From assembly GCA_011800155.1 (NCBI GenBank), contig CM022369.1, positions 2,666,001 through 2,730,000 of the forward strand: a DNA stretch of 64,000 bases, written 5' to 3'. The notes under the pieces are model-generated. The model had not been told where the DNA came from, did no database searches, and saw only the letters and a program-made list of their open reading frames with translations. Shown here piece by piece: positions 12,404 through 25,955 of this stretch. A program made the position numbers and the translations under genes. This DNA is from Flammulina velutipes (lineage: Eukaryota > Basidiomycota > Agaricomycetes > Agaricales > Physalacriaceae). Numbering within the stretch: the first letter of the stretch is position 1; each line of letters starts with the position of its first letter.

Positions 12404-15194
12404 TTAAGAACTGTCGCCGTCATCCCGGCCGTATCCATCCCTAGGTTCGTAAGTCGCTTCTGTGGTATCCCGTTTCCATACCCATCTCACTCCCAGGAAG
12501 AAGAAAATGATGGTCACGCCGCCCAAGCCACCGACCGTAGCTGGCGCCCCATATTCTCTCCAGCCCGATGGGTGGTAAGGCAAAAGGACTCTGTTGATCT
12601 GGATGACACCTCCCGTCCCGCCTCCAGAGGTAGATCGTCCCCAAGCATCCACCTTCGCCCAATCTGCTTGGCCATCCGTACCCCTAGCCCCACGGATGCC
12701 AACAATGTACTGTCCTGGCTTGTCATCCTGTGCTTTGAACACAATATCCCCGTACTCGGAATCTGCTGTTCGAAGCGTCGAATACGTGGCGGATTCATCC
12801 AGTTTCAATGGTCGGTTGTTGTTCAACGGATTATCGTCAGCCTCGACAAGAGACGTTGAGCCGCTGCGAGGTGTAGGGATGAGATGTTGTGCGACAATCT
12901 CCTCCAGCCTTCCAACGTCCTCATATAGCTCGGTGAGGTTGAACTCCTTGAACGCGTCATCTGTTGGGCACAGCAGAGTCCATCCAACACCTGATAGTCC
13001 CGCTTCGTCCCACCGCGAACCCTCCGGAGGCGCAGTACCGTTCAACACCCAGTCTAACCCAGCCTTCGAAACCAAGGAAGCCATGGTACTCCCCTTCGCC
13101 GCCTTGACCAACTTCTCAATCGTCAAATCCACAGACCGAGGAATAAGCACGTCCGACACTTCGTGAATAACACCGGTTTGCGTCAGGAGGTTCTTGGTGA
13201 ATAGTTGCGTCTTCATGCCTGCCCAGCCACCGCTGGCACTCATGTACAGAGTGGCATTGTTCCCGCGTTCCAAGGTAAGATCAGAGCTTTCCAACGTCGA
13301 GAATGAGTGTTGCGATCCGTTATAGAAAGCGCTGGAATATTGAACGCTGTCTAAAGAATGGTGTAAAAGGACCTTTTCCAGATCTGATTTGGATGATGCG
13401 GCGAGAAGATGAGCGCTGACAAGCAGCCCAAGTCGTTTGAATGCCGAGTTATGGGGTATGAGTAAAGACGTTCGTGGGGTAGATTTGAGAGTTTCCGCAG
13501 TTGAAGTTGAGAAGACTGCGGCGAGAAACGAGGAAAGGTCCAAAATTGGAAGCGCAGTTTGGAGGGCATCCGTTGGAGGGACCAAAGGTCGCGAGATGAA
13601 GTAGATCAGCGTGTTATTGACCTCAACTGAGGTGTGGTCAGTTACGGTAAAAAAGCGGTGAAGAGTAGACTTACTGGGATCACCAATCACAGATGCACCG
13701 CCAAACCGAATCTTCTTACCCGCCGAAAGTTGGATATCCAGGACTTGTCTTCCGCCCTCCAAGCCATCTTCATCTAGGGCAGTCTCGAGTAGCAACCCAT
13801 CCTCCAGCTTCTTGGGTGTCCATCGGCCAGGAATAAAGTGGTACTTCAATAATTTCTTCAACTCGTCACTCCCTGGCGGTGGCAAGTTCGTATCGCCAAA
13901 CAACGTCAAGATATCGTCGCTAGGAGCCAGAATAGTATATTTGGTGTCCATGTCGTTGATAAGGTTGGTCAGGTTGGTGGAATGGATAAGAGAGACGAAT
14001 GAAGTGCAGTTGAGCGCAAGTAGGTACTTTTCCGGGGTGAGCTGGAGGGCACCCGGTGGGAGTAGTAGAGAGGAGACAAGATGTAAGACTCCGTTTGAAG
14101 CGTATATGTCGGGCTCCACAAGGTCTGCCGTTGAGATCATTGTCTTCTCTGGAGAAACTACAATCTCAAGTGTTTGGCCTTCGACCGTGGTCACTATAGC
14201 CGCTATGTCAGCGCTGACCTCTGCTACGAGTACGAAACGTACGTACAGTTAATAGCGGGATCGAAGGAGTCCGACCAGGTAACACCATCCTTTACAACCG
14301 CATGCATATTGAGGATCCTGGTGAGATCATCACTGGCGAAGTCGCTTTCGAGGTAGATACGCTCCAGTGGATCCAACGCCATCCAGGCGTCATTGACAGG
14401 CAGGAACAATGTCAATGCCGCGGTGGAATTCAACGTTTTGGCTATTTCGGGTGTGAGGACGCGTTGAAAGTATGAAAGTGAAGGGATTCGGGAAATGATA
14501 GTGGCTGGACGTCATTTATGAGACTACGTCTGATGCACGGTAGGAATGACGCACCCAAGTCAGGAGGAGGTTCGAGCACTCCCGATATACCCAATAGCAT
14601 ACCATTGCCGGCATCGACCACGCCCTTTGTGATCTCGATGCCCCCTTGGCCGTGCGAATCGACACCAACGAAGGCAGCCTGGTTACGTGCTGATACACGC
14701 AGTCGCTGAGGTTCTCCGCCCAGCGTGCCTCCGGGAATAGGCATCCAAGGAGGATTGGGTGGCGGTTCATGCGATGGCGGTTGGACAGGCGTGCGAGGAT
14801 AGTGCAAAGTCTTTAGGACTTGTGTCGTATGTGACTCGTCGGGAAAAGCAGTGATGGAAAAGTTGAGAAGATGATAGAATAATTGTTGGCGCAGTTTCTC
14901 TTGGATGTTGTCGGTTATAACGACCGAGTCATCGCGGAGGATGTCGGTCCAGAAGGAGTGTTGCTCGATGGCGTCGTTGGTGGGTGCAAAGAAGGTACTT
15001 CCATTGAGACGGTTGAGTGTGGGGATAAGCCGTGCTCGCTGCAGCAAGCCAAGTAAAGATGTATAATCCGGGTCGGCTGAAAGCTCGCTAACGAGCGTCT
15101 TTGACGTTGTCGACGGCGACGAGAACGCGACTTGGGCAGCGAGAGCGTCTGTAACGAGTATTGTAGCAGTAAACGCAAAGCACCACGGGCGCAT
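12404..15194 (-). CDS. Multi-FAS1 (fasciclin) membrane protein, Fsc1-like
   Basis: A signal peptide (residues ~1-20, ending near DALA-AQ) is followed by what I read as five FAS1-type repeats. They begin near LLGLLQRARLIPTL, YFQRVLTPEIAKTL, FVSLIHSTNLTNLI, FLAAVFSTSTAETL and MASLVSKAGLDWVL, each with a TFFAPTNDA-like strand (FLPVNDAW, ILAPSDDI, LLIPHNSA, LLCPTDDA). Many NxT/S sites suggest a luminal or extracellular face. Near the C-terminus one hydrophobic helix (VTIIFFFLGVRWVW) precedes a short acidic tail, giving a single-pass type I topology. This matches S. pombe Fsc1, a vacuolar FAS1 protein needed for autophagosome-vacuole fusion. Introns lie near 13620-13675, 14195-14250 and 14505-14555. 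Orthology to Fsc1 is an inference from architecture. Confidence 0.83.
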
Positions 15195-16434
15195 AATGGT
15201 GGTAAGAAGTCAAGATGTCGACAGGCCTCAACGTTGTCCAGCAGTAACCTCGATGCTGCGTCATGACATAAAGGCATTAGTTCGGCAACATCCGGCACGG
15301 CATTTGCCGGTTGCGCCACAGTAAACGCATAACCTACTGACTCCTCCTTCTGACAGTCCTTCTTCATTGTCGGGATTTATGAATCAGCGCAACGCTTTAA
15401 TAGTAGTATCTCATTACAAACATACACTCTGTTTCTGACCAGATGCCCGTATCGGAGAAGAGTGCTTGAAAGAATTCGAAAGCAACGGTAATTCGGGACC
15501 AACTGTCATATGTATAGAGTACATTTCCTTCAAACAAATTCCTCTAGAGCTACATATTTGGAGTGAGCCCGAGGCCGACGTCGACACTGGGCGTAGTCTG
15601 ATGACCTGGCAATCATCCAACGGTAAATCATAGCACTGGCAGGACGATCTGGGTGCCAGCAGCGGGCAATCCTTCGTGAGAAAAGCGCTTGATTTTCAAG
15701 ATGACGATAAGGACTACATATATGTTTATGATTTTATCGAGAACAGAAAATACGTACGCCACCACGATCAAGGAGTGACTGTGTGGCGTAGGGAATTAAT
15801 AGCGTCACCCTATCGTCGCGCTGGGAATGCATCACTCCGCAGGTAAGTCCTCCATGTTACCATTAGCCCTATGTATATTTGGTGACCTCGGGGAGTAAGT
15901 ATACGCACCCCGAGGTGCAGCTTTACAGACATGAACTCCTCAAGAATTCATACAGATCCAGGTGGACAGCGGTGCCAGCGCCTATTTACATAAAATACTC
16001 TAGGCATATTCATAATTAGAGCAACCCTCCAAATTTACAGTGCAGTTTTGTCATCGTCCACCGTATGAGCCGTAATCGTGATTCTTGCGAAAGAAGCCGT
16101 AATCTCTCATTTTAGCTGCTCGTTCTTGTCCATGTCGGAAAAGAATATTAAGCATTATTCTCAGGCCATCGCTACGCGCATGATAGATAACCACGAGTTG
16201 GCTAAAGCACTTTCACTCGGGCACCGCTGGTGACCGAGGCACGGAAGAAGGACATTCCAGTTGTAATTCCTCCCAGGACTCTACCAGCACCTTACATGGT
16301 CCTGCGCGGACAAAACGCGGCGAAGTGTCATCATATACACCATGTGAGTGATTTGGTGAGACATCCGGTACACTCCCCAGCCAACATATAAAGCCGATAC
16401 GCGACTTTTCACATCTACACAATCCACTCTCATC
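15195..16434. other. Divergent intergenic region
   Basis: About 1.2 kb separates the divergently transcribed fasciclin and oxidoreductase genes. No open frame with a recognisable product was seen. It contains copies of the TGTGGCG heptamer at 15314 and 15782 and a TATA-like box close to the oxidoreductase start. Confidence 0.5.
16386..16392 (+). promoter_or_regulatory. TATA-like box of the oxidoreductase gene
   Basis: A TATAAAG heptamer lies 43-49 nt upstream of the predicted ATG at 16435, followed by a pyrimidine-rich stretch. Spacing fits a TATA-driven start a short distance before the ATG. Confidence 0.4.
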
Positions 16435-17928
<1,494 letters not shown>

Positions 17929-18059
17929 ATTACTGGCACTGGGATTCGTAAAAGTTAATTTCCTTTATGTAACAACATTAGCGCGCACAATCGCAATAGA
18001 CAGGGATACGTACAAATACACTCGGTAATACAATTGCAGTGGTGTCCCATCGAAAGCAA

Positions 18060-19269
18060 TTAGGATTCTGATTCTGACATGCGAGAACGTCGCCTGCGCA
18101 GCGGTGAGCTCGTCTCGGCTTCGGGAAGAACAGTCTCTTCTTCAGATTCCTGTTTAAACTGCAGGCCAATATGAATAGAAGATCCAGGGAGACAAAACAG
18201 ACTTACTGGTCTTCGATTGCTTGTACTTCTGTTTCCCCTTGCCACTCTCCTTCTTCTCCTGGCGGATTCTTCTTCTTTCTTTACCTCATGTTCGGCAGGA
18301 TCTGATGATGTATCCCCGTCGATTTCTGATTGCAACAGTGTTCTTGGTGGTAGCATAACTGGGAGCACGCAAAGCGCGACAAGTGAGAACAATACGACGA
18401 GGAAAATGGTCGAGGCCGCGGTAGATGCAAGTAGAGGGAAGCGAGTCACCAATCCCCTGTAAGAAGTCAGCATAGAAAGGTTGCTGAGCGGTTGAACGCA
18501 TACTGTATGCCTTTGTGAACGACGACACCGCGCAACGACGCCTCATATACCGCAAGTTCTCGGCCCTCACCTGCACCAATAGTTTTCCAGTTATCCTGGC
18601 GTCCCAGAGACACTGTAGCATGCAGGTTTGACGTTGTAGGAGCATATGAAGAAAGCATGGGAATATCGATCACCACTTGGCGAGAGGCAAATAGAGATGA
18701 ACGATAAGGCATAACGATTGCCTATATAAAAGACTTTAATAAATTCATGAGCCGAAAGGGGCGTCCTCACTGGTCGACGAATGGCCGCGAGCGTTTGGTT
18801 GCTGTTAGACGCGAGGCGAAGTGATGTCATAAAGTTGCCCAGTTCCAGGTTGCCTTGAGTCGCTGGGACGTTCAGGTGTAGCGATATGTCGTACGGTTGC
18901 TGCGTAACCAATGCAGGTAGCGATACAGACGCGTACGGGGACGTTCCGTCTCTGTTGAGACATTCAGCATACTATCTAAACGGACATACGGACGACGCAC
19001 CCATACTGGAGATACAAAGGTGCTTCCCATCCTGTGGCTGCATTGATCCAAACTGCGTATCCGGCCCCAGCAGAAATCAGAAAGACAAGTGGAACGAGAA
19101 CGGAAAAGACAAGGAGCGGAATGAAATGAGGGGCCAATGGTTTCACGATATCAAAGCATTTGGAAAGCAAGTAAAGAGGAATCGTCGTCAGAGAGAAGGA
19201 AGAATCGGTTGGTTCAGGCGGCTGTCGCTTTTCAATCGGCCTGTTCCGTCGTTTCTTGTCGACGTCCAT
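18060..19269 (-). CDS. Seipin (lipid-droplet biogenesis protein)
   Basis: Seipin is an oligomeric ER membrane protein at ER-lipid droplet contacts that controls droplet formation. Here a short basic N-terminus (MDVDKKRRNRP) is followed by a first transmembrane helix (IPLLVFSVLVPLVFLISAGAGY). The luminal beta-sandwich (LVTQQPYDISLHLNVPATQGNLELGNFM, VMPYRSSLFASRQVVIDIP) carries the family signature. A second transmembrane helix (STIFLVVLFSLVALCVLPVML) leads to a charged cytosolic tail. About 330 residues come from five exons. I chose ATG 19269 because the upstream in-frame codons lack an ATG. The stop is at 18060-18062. A possible 48-nt intron near 18160-18207 is divisible by three, so the tail length is uncertain. 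The gene is divergent from the next one, with 85 bp between starts. Confidence 0.88.
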
Positions 19270-19354
19270 GGCGGGAGGAGGCAAGGTACTTAATAAATAT
19301 TAATTTAAGAATATTCCCAAAACGCGCATGCTTAAGTATACAAGTTCTTAATCC

Positions 19355-20005
19355 ATGTCCACCACCATCCATGACTTGTTTGGCCTTTCGCCTTCCTCTG
19401 AGCCCCTCCAGAATTTTATCGAAGGGATATCACCACCATCTAAGCCTCTGCCAACTGTAAAAGTCTATCCGGATATTGTGTACTACAACTACTTTGCTGT
19501 TGGCCTCAGTCTTCAGTTCATCCCCACGAACGGCTACAAACCAAGATCAGGAGATTCACTCGACCAAACGCGTCTATCCCTTGACGCGTTCGACTTCTAT
19601 AACGTCCCCCAACTTGACGCTTCGGACCCAAAAACAAAAGGAACTTCGGCTCGAAGAGCAGAGCTCGCGTTCAGCACTTATCCCAGGTCTCTGACGCTCC
19701 ACATCACTCCTGGAGCTAAGGATAAAGATGGGAAAGCCTTGACGCGTCCTTCGCAACTTGAAGTTTCCTCCGACACTACGGGGAAGACTTTCGTTGAGGC
19801 GCTCGGCGAGCCGGATCGCAAAGGCGGTGGCGTAGGTCCCTCCTCGGGTTCTATAGGTATATGGTGCGAGTGGTCAAGCGATGGCGTACTGGTGGAATTT
19901 GGAGGAGATGAAGCCAATGGACCCCAGGCTTGGGAACGGGGAAAGGACGCTATCTGGAAGGTGATCACAGTGTTCAACACTAAGAGAGAATCACAGGCAT
20001 CATGA
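19355..20005 (+). CDS. Conserved-looking fungal protein of unknown function (216 aa)
   Basis: This is a single uninterrupted reading frame of 216 residues, the only clearly intronless gene here apart from partial ones. It begins MSTTIHDLFGLSPSSEPLQN and is mixed alpha/beta in composition, with no signal peptide or membrane helix. Recognisable stretches are DIVYYNYFAVGLSLQFIP, LTLHITPGAKDKDGKAL and GSIGIWCEWSSDGVLVEFGG, which look like beta strands of one small globular domain. I do not recognise the family by name. The ATG at 19355 is 85 bp from the seipin start on the other strand, so the two genes share a short bidirectional promoter and could be co-expressed. Coding status is supported by length, absence of stops and a plausible globular sequence. 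Confidence 0.72.
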   Translation: MSTTIHDLFGLSPSSEPLQNFIEGISPPSKPLPTVKVYPDIVYYNYFAVGLSLQFIPTNGYKPRSGDSLDQTRLSLDAFDFYNVPQLDASDPKTKGTSARRAELAFSTYPRSLTLHITPGAKDKDGKALTRPSQLEVSSDTTGKTFVEALGEPDRKGGGVGPSSGSIGIWCEWSSDGVLVEFGGDEANGPQAWERGKDAIWKVITVFNTKRESQAS

Positions 20006-21339
20006 ATATCTTGGTTAGTTGAATATTTTGAGCACATTGTCAATCAGATTTGCTGAATGTGATCATCGCCAGGTTACGAGGAGCGCCACAGACGATAAAC
20101 GGCCAACAATGATGTTTGGTCGAAGCTATAGCACCCGTAGCGAAACCTAAACGCACTCTTATACGAACTTCGCCCGGCTTGACCGAGTCTCGGAGCCTTC
20201 ATGATACTCATCGCCCGATTCCGATGGTGGACCTACAACAGTCCACTACCTTCCGTCGGGAATCCCTGAGTAGAGATTTGCGTGGTATAAATCTCATTTC
20301 GACTACGCCACGGAAGATCTTCCTCTCCTACTACTCATCAGCTACTCGTTTTCCTCCTCCTCGTTCGACATGACTGGACATTTTGTAATCTGGATGTGTA
20401 ACCACCATAATATGATGACTAAAGCAGGTTCAGTGCATGGTCATCTCGGGTCTTAGGACATTGTGTGAGAAGAAATGCCGTGCCGTGGAACAGATCTGGC
20501 CACGTACATTCAACTCGCCGTATTACCGAACCAATGGTATCCTGAATCTAAATGGAAGAATTAGGATATACAGGGATATATGGAAAGGATCATCCTTGTT
20601 TCACTCATCCTGCAAATACATCTGTCAGAATCGTAGTCAAAACATCGGCACCTCGATACCGGCACCTGTGAAGAGTGAACAGCGGAAAAGGTGTTTAGCT
20701 TGGTAGAAACTTGAAGGAACGTTGCTCGCCTCCTGTGTGGCGGAGGCATAATAAAACAAACACCTTCGTCACAGGTACCTACAACTCGAAGCCTCGATCC
20801 TCGGGAGTCGGAAGGGGCGGTGCAAATCCCATTATCGAAGCCAATCAGGGGATATCATTATTGAATTTGACTAGCGGTAGGAAAGGGCTGGAGGCGGTAC
20901 TGATTTACAATATTCAGTAGAATCCCTGCCAGGCGGGCATTTCATTGCATATGAGACCGCTGGTGACCTGGCTTCAAAGCTGTCAAAGGGAATCCGTCTA
21001 CTTTTGGTAGCGTGAAAGGAACGAGGCGATGAAGTCGATACAGCCCTGGAGACTTCATGTCCGTGCTAATCGAACCATTGAATTCGAACAATATTGCTGT
21101 AGAGTTGGCAATAGGTATGGAAACTACGGAATACAACGAGAGGGTATCTATAGTCAGACGTCGCGCCGCCACCATCGACACCAGAAAAGTCTGAGATCGG
21201 TCGTGGCACCGCTGACGTGAACCTTCAGGAATTTATAACTGGGTAGGTAAATGCAAGGAAAGTCCGGTTTAAACAGAAAGAAACGATAAATTACTGCCAG
21301 TGACCGTACTATTTCTCTTTTCTTCTTCTTCTCTTCAGG
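20006..21339. other. Intergenic, no gene seen
   Basis: This 1.3-kb stretch lies between the unknown 216-residue gene (+) and the end of the GATA gene (-). Only short unrelated open frames are present. A TATAAAT at 20286-20292 is followed by a pyrimidine-rich tract and an ATG at 20370, but the frame after it closes quickly. TGTGGCG heptamers occur at 20084 and 20736. Two convergent 3' UTRs probably fill part of it. Confidence 0.45.
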
Positions 21340-22511
21340 TTATTTGGAAACGTTCGCGTGTTTTGACCGAGGCTTGATCTTGTTCCGCTTTAATGAAAGG
21401 GGGCGGTCGCGACCTCTAAGTCGTACGTATACGCCACACGCGTTACACAGTTGCGCTCCAGATTTGCTCCGCCGCCACACTGATGTGTTCCGCGTGTGAC
21501 AGTGGCTGCATTCTGGTCCCCCTGCGTCGCGAGCCGAATCTTCCTCTTCATCATCCAAATCAGCATCAATGAGCTCTTGTGGTCGGAGCTTGTTGCGCTG
21601 TTGGAGGTAGAGGCCACATGCGTTGCAAAGAGGCTTTAGTGTCCCGGGCTCACGTCTCCAGAGGGGAGTGGAGGTAGCGTGGCAATGCGAACACGACTTT
21701 GGCGATGGGGTTGAGTATTCAGCGGCGCGCTTCAATGCTGCGGATGATCGACGAGGGGAGGCGCGCGGGGAACTTGGAGTAGCGGGGGGAGGGGGTGCGG
21801 GAAGACGCTGTTCGAGTTGTTCGATGTTAGGTTTAGTTTCAGGCATCTCTCCAAGCGGATATGAAGGATCCCAAAGCGAGGGAGGTTCCCAGGGAGATGG
21901 ACTAGCTGAGTAACGCGCGTCAACAATAGACTGAGGCGATACAGAGCCTCCCGAAGTTGGCGTCCATTGGCCACTAGAGCCTCTGATGGAGGAATAGTTG
22001 CGCCCGTACATTGGCTGAGAGAAGTCAGGTGGCGTCCAGTCCATATTCATGTTTCGCTGGTAGGACGAGGAAGACGGAACGGTGGTGTGTTGACGGGAAG
22101 GGTATGCTGTTGACTCTGGATCTGTGGGATTGGACTGGTTTAATATCGAGACTAGGATGGGTGATGTGTACACTTACGGAACGGGATAATATCAGATGTG
22201 GGATTCGATCCGGGGTACATTGTCGAGTCTATGCCAGAGTAAGGCGATGCCATTCCAAATGAGTCGGGGGAGAACTCTTCGTCCAGTGGGCCTAGCGGGA
22301 ATGCTAAGGCCTGGGGGTACATGTCCCAGATATAGTGAGGCGTGGTGGGCAACTGGGGGGAGGGAAAGACGCGTGGTTTTGTAACGGCGGCTAAACCGAC
22401 GTGCTAGATGGCGTGAGACGAGGGAGGACGAGGCGGGGAAGGTGGCTCACCTAAACGAAGTGCTGTGAGGAGAGATGTAGACCTCGAGTCGGGAAATAGG
22501 GAGAGGCACAT
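21340..22511 (-). CDS. GATA-type transcription factor with two zinc fingers
   Basis: The long N-terminal half is Pro/Ser/Tyr-rich and disordered. Two GATA fingers follow near the C-terminus. The first is CSHC-x18-CNAC (CSHCHATSTPLWRREPG...LCNACGLYLQ). The second is CSHC-x17-CNAC (CSHCHTRNTSVWRRSKSG...LCNACGVYVR). An acidic linker (DADLDDEEEDSARDAGG) separates them. The tail is basic (RNKIKPRSKH). The stop is at 21340-21342. The intron near 22150-22187 is placed so the frame runs ...PF-LSILNQSNPT. The N-terminus is uncertain. ATG 22511 joins through an intron to an open frame, but a TATATAAAA on the minus strand only ~20 nt upstream suggests transcription may begin later, with ATG 22322 (MYPQALAF) as the true start. 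Nuclear DNA binding to GATA sites is the family role; the targets are unknown. Confidence 0.82.
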
Positions 22512-22530
22512 CACTAATTCACAGCGCGTC

Positions 22531-22540
22531 TTTTATATAT
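22531..22540 (-). promoter_or_regulatory. TATA-like box of the GATA gene
   Basis: A TATATAAAA sequence on the minus strand is the clearest core-promoter signal upstream of the GATA regulator. Its position about 20 nt before ATG 22511 argues that the first ATG may lie at or before the transcript start. Confidence 0.4.
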
Positions 22541-24040
22541 GGCCCTTGTACTTGAACGGCAAAAGTGATCTAATACCGAGACCTCGAGTCAACCCATCAT
22601 CAGTTTCGGATGATGAGCTCAGGGAAGGACCGACATAGTCGGATATAGACAAACACAAAAAGGGACCCGTGCACCTCTGCATGAATCACCCTCTGGCAGC
22701 TCGGAAACGCGGAAATTGACTCATAGATAGTCTCCACGTCGTCGTACAGAAAGCCGGGCAGACACGTCGACCAGAAGGTAAAAAGGATCAGGGGGATTGG
22801 CGAAGCAGACGAGGTACCTAGTGACCTGGGCCTGCGCCCAACAACGATGTGAAAAGTTAAACGAGCACCGCCTTGTAATGTTGTGGCTGGTTGGCTGGAT
22901 ACCGATTACTGTATATTTAGGCATTGGGCGCTGATCAAGCTGAACACATGAATGAATCAATTGCCCCTGGTTATCCCACCGATGGCGGAGGCGGGGCAGA
23001 GGCGGGGAGCTGCTCGTGGCGGATCCTATACATCGTCCTCCAATCCCTACGACAACGAATGGAATGATATTATTCAATATTCAACTCGAAGACAATTCGA
23101 AACGACCTAGGGGCGGCTAAAACTTTAAAAACTTATTGTTATTCGTTTGGCACGGGCGTCCGTTGACGGTCGCAGCAAGCACTTAACGAACGGGCAGCAT
23201 CAAAGACCGTTCAGCAATGGTCCACCCTATGTCCCTGTATCGATTGCGGAGTAGCTAACTTGAGGCGTCGAGTTTCAGACCCGCATGCCAGTGGATAGGC
23301 TTCTCTACCGTGGAGGTCGGCGAGGAGCGAGAGGAGGAGGAACCTGGAGTAAGGACTACTGCATTCCAGATTTTGCGCATTTAGAATTGTTATGGCGTCG
23401 AGCGCTTGTCTCCATGTTCTAGTGCGGTCAGCTGACAAGTGGCAGTTCTATGGTACGCAGTGTTGCGCAGCCAGAGGGCAACTTCAACAGCGGCATCAAA
23501 TCCCATCAGGTTTGAGTCACCCTAAAGTTGGGGATTGGCGAGAAATTCGGATTTCATCGTCGGTTTAATACGCTCTCCGTTGTATAAAACGCGGATGCTC
23601 CTTACTAGACTGTTTCTATAACCGTGAAGGGACCAAGTAGACGCTGGCATGTAATGTAACTCGGAACAGTCGCCATCGAGGCAGGTTCAGATCATTCAAG
23701 AGCAGATGAGCAGATCCCAAGCAGATCTATGGCAACAGTATGTAAAGGTTTCAGTGGATTCCCATGGATAGAAAAATCGCCGTTGATGCAAGTACATTCT
23801 ATATATTCAGCTCAAGAGTGTTATCTCACGGAAATTGCTGACGGAGAATTCAGATCCGTCAGCCTTGGATTTATCTTGCTCATGACTCATACACTGATTC
23901 TGACTTCGAAGGTAGCAAGGCAGATGGTTAAGCGCGCGCTTAAATCACGTGATCGCATTTTTGATCATGACGTGTTTTCATTGAGTGACGCAGAGTTTGA
24001 CTTCGCCACCTGTTCACCACCATCACCGTTGAAATATTCA
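22541..24040. other. Long upstream region between GATA and Lunapark genes
   Basis: About 1.5 kb of divergent intergenic DNA shows no recognisable gene. Open frames on both strands are short and lack family features. A long regulatory upstream region would fit a transcription-factor gene. Confidence 0.45.
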
Positions 24041-25332
24041 ATGAGTTCGTTGTTCTCGTGGTTACCGCCTTTCAGAAAGGTACTTATTATTTGGTTCTCA
24101 CAATGCATAACTTTACGCGATTTGCAGGCGAAAGATGATGACTATGAGACAGTGCTGTCGGCGTTGGCAATGGACATCGACAAACGCCGGACGAAACTGG
24201 CAGATATAAGACTCCGCGAACAGAGAGCAAAATTGGCTGTAACACTCTACACGCTTTCGGCATGGGTGCTTTATGTTGGGCTATGGTACACCAACGTGAC
24301 GCTACCCGGAATGGGAATGCGCAATGCTGGGCTGGAAAGATTCTTCAGGTCCTTGCCCACCGTAATTGGGCCTATAATGTATGTCACAAGGCCTGCTCAA
24401 GGAACCGCAGCCACTCACATTATCCAAGCATACTGTTCATTCGGCGAATAGTGCAAATCTGGTACACGAGGAAAGGAGACGCCGAAGGTTCGTTTCTCTA
24501 TAGGCTACGGATTGAATTTTATCTCATCAGCGGTATCACACAGAGAAGACCCTACAAAAGCTCATGAAGGAACAGCGCGCGAAGGTGGACGAAATCAAGA
24601 AGAAGACAAATTACTATATAACTCGAGAACTTCTTCAACGCTATGATGAGAGCTCTCCCAATGGCTCCCCTGCGCGTCCATCAAAAGGGATGCAGCCTAC
24701 CACACCGCAGCGAATGCAGCCAAATTCAAGCGCTGCAGGTACACCGAACACTATAGGCGCCAACAATTGTACGTCTGTCCAATTCCATCGTTCACCATTC
24801 CTTAAACTTCCCGTGGCAGCTCCGCAGCCTCCGGCCCCCACAAACGCGGGCCAAAAACAATGGTACGATAAGCTTGCAGAAACGATCCTCGGAGATCAAG
24901 ATGACACCGCACGCTACGCCCTAATTTGCGAAGAATGTTTTGCCCATAATGGTCTCGTAAAGGAGGCTGCTTGGGAAGATATCCGTATGTGCCTTCCCTC
25001 TCGGAGTCGGGTGACTCTCAATTTCGTTCAGAATACGTTTGCCCAAAGTGTCAGCACTTCAACCCGTCAAGGCGTTCTAATGCAAACGGGAAGGGACCAA
25101 GAAACGTGTCCCCTTCACTGTCACCGTCTTCTAAACCAAAACCTCGCGCTCCGGTCGTACCGCCTTCACCGTCTAGGTCGCTAGATCCTACACGAAATAC
25201 TCCATCAGCCAAGTCGCCACTTCGAGAAGCGACGAACCACTTAGACGGCGAGGAAGACATGGAAGTCGACGATGTATGTGCTCTTTCTCAAATGCACAAC
25301 CTACAGTACTAACATTTTGCAAGGAGAGCTGA
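24041..25332 (+). CDS. Lunapark homologue, ER three-way-junction protein
   Basis: Lunapark proteins stabilise three-way junctions of the tubular ER. The N-terminus MSSLFSWLPPFRK joins by an intron to AKDDDYETVLSALAMDIDKR, the typical start of the family. Two hydrophobic segments follow (VTLYTLSAWVLYVGLWYTNV and the LPTVIGPIMILFIRRIVQIWY region across an intron), flanked by coiled-coil Lys/Glu stretches (EQRAKVDEIKKKTNYYITRELLQRYD). A Pro/Ser linker leads to the diagnostic zinc ribbon RYALICEECFAHNGL...EYVCPKCQHFN (two CxxC pairs). The tail is Pro/Ser-rich and ends MEVDD-ES after a last intron. I chose ATG 24041 because it immediately precedes the family-like N-terminus; frames further upstream have no conservation signal. 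About 330 residues. Confidence 0.87.
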
Positions 25333-25955
25333 GAATGATTGTCATATAAGTAGATGGTACTGGTGTAATATTAGCTCAATCTGTTGGAATGTACTAGGAG
25401 CACACAGTTTTGCTGGTTCTCGTTCGGCTGATGTATACTTGGATCCTACCGCGGTTCAATCTCATTCAGTGCGCCATATGCGTTTGTGGATCATTGCGGT
25501 GCTTGGCCCAAGCTCGCTTTCTCTCTTCGAAGTACGTCGAGACCGTGGCTGCAGTGCCCCATGTCTGCCAACTGTCACCTGGCTCTTTCTTACCGTTGAT
25601 ACCATGTGAAGCGTATCATGTTTATCAATCTGGCTGTTACTTACTGTACCTACCTTCAGTTGTAAGTGTGTATAGCTTTGTACTGTTAGGGTAACGGGTC
25701 CTAAGGGTACGCAATCAAACTTGTTATGGTAGTCGTATTCGGTGGTGATAAGTACGTACCGCTTGGAGGAGTAGCAACCTCTGAGTAACCTCTGAGGCAA
25801 GAAAGCATTCGGCCCGGTCCAGGATTCATATGCTTGAGGACCACAAGCACGCCACCTGCGTCGCGTGCTAGCATTTGCGCCACTGATCATGATCGGCGTA
25901 TTTAGTAACCGTCTTCTCTTCACAAGCTTGTTTACCTTTTACTTCCTTCTTCAAC
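25333..25955. other. Intergenic, no gene seen
   Basis: This 620-bp stretch lies between the Lunapark stop and the start of the next plus-strand gene. Minus-strand open frames here show no family feature. It presumably holds the Lunapark 3' UTR and the promoter of the next gene; a CTTCTT-rich leader precedes the ATG. Confidence 0.45.

Noticed and set aside
20286..20480. Possible small gene after a TATAAAT box, considered as a pheromone precursor
   Set aside because: The frame from ATG 20370 closes early and has no CaaX ending or other pheromone-like feature.
23729..24451. Long frame extending upstream of Lunapark
   Set aside because: The upstream part is not Lunapark-like and reads through an intron. 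ATG 24041 directly precedes the family-typical N-terminus.
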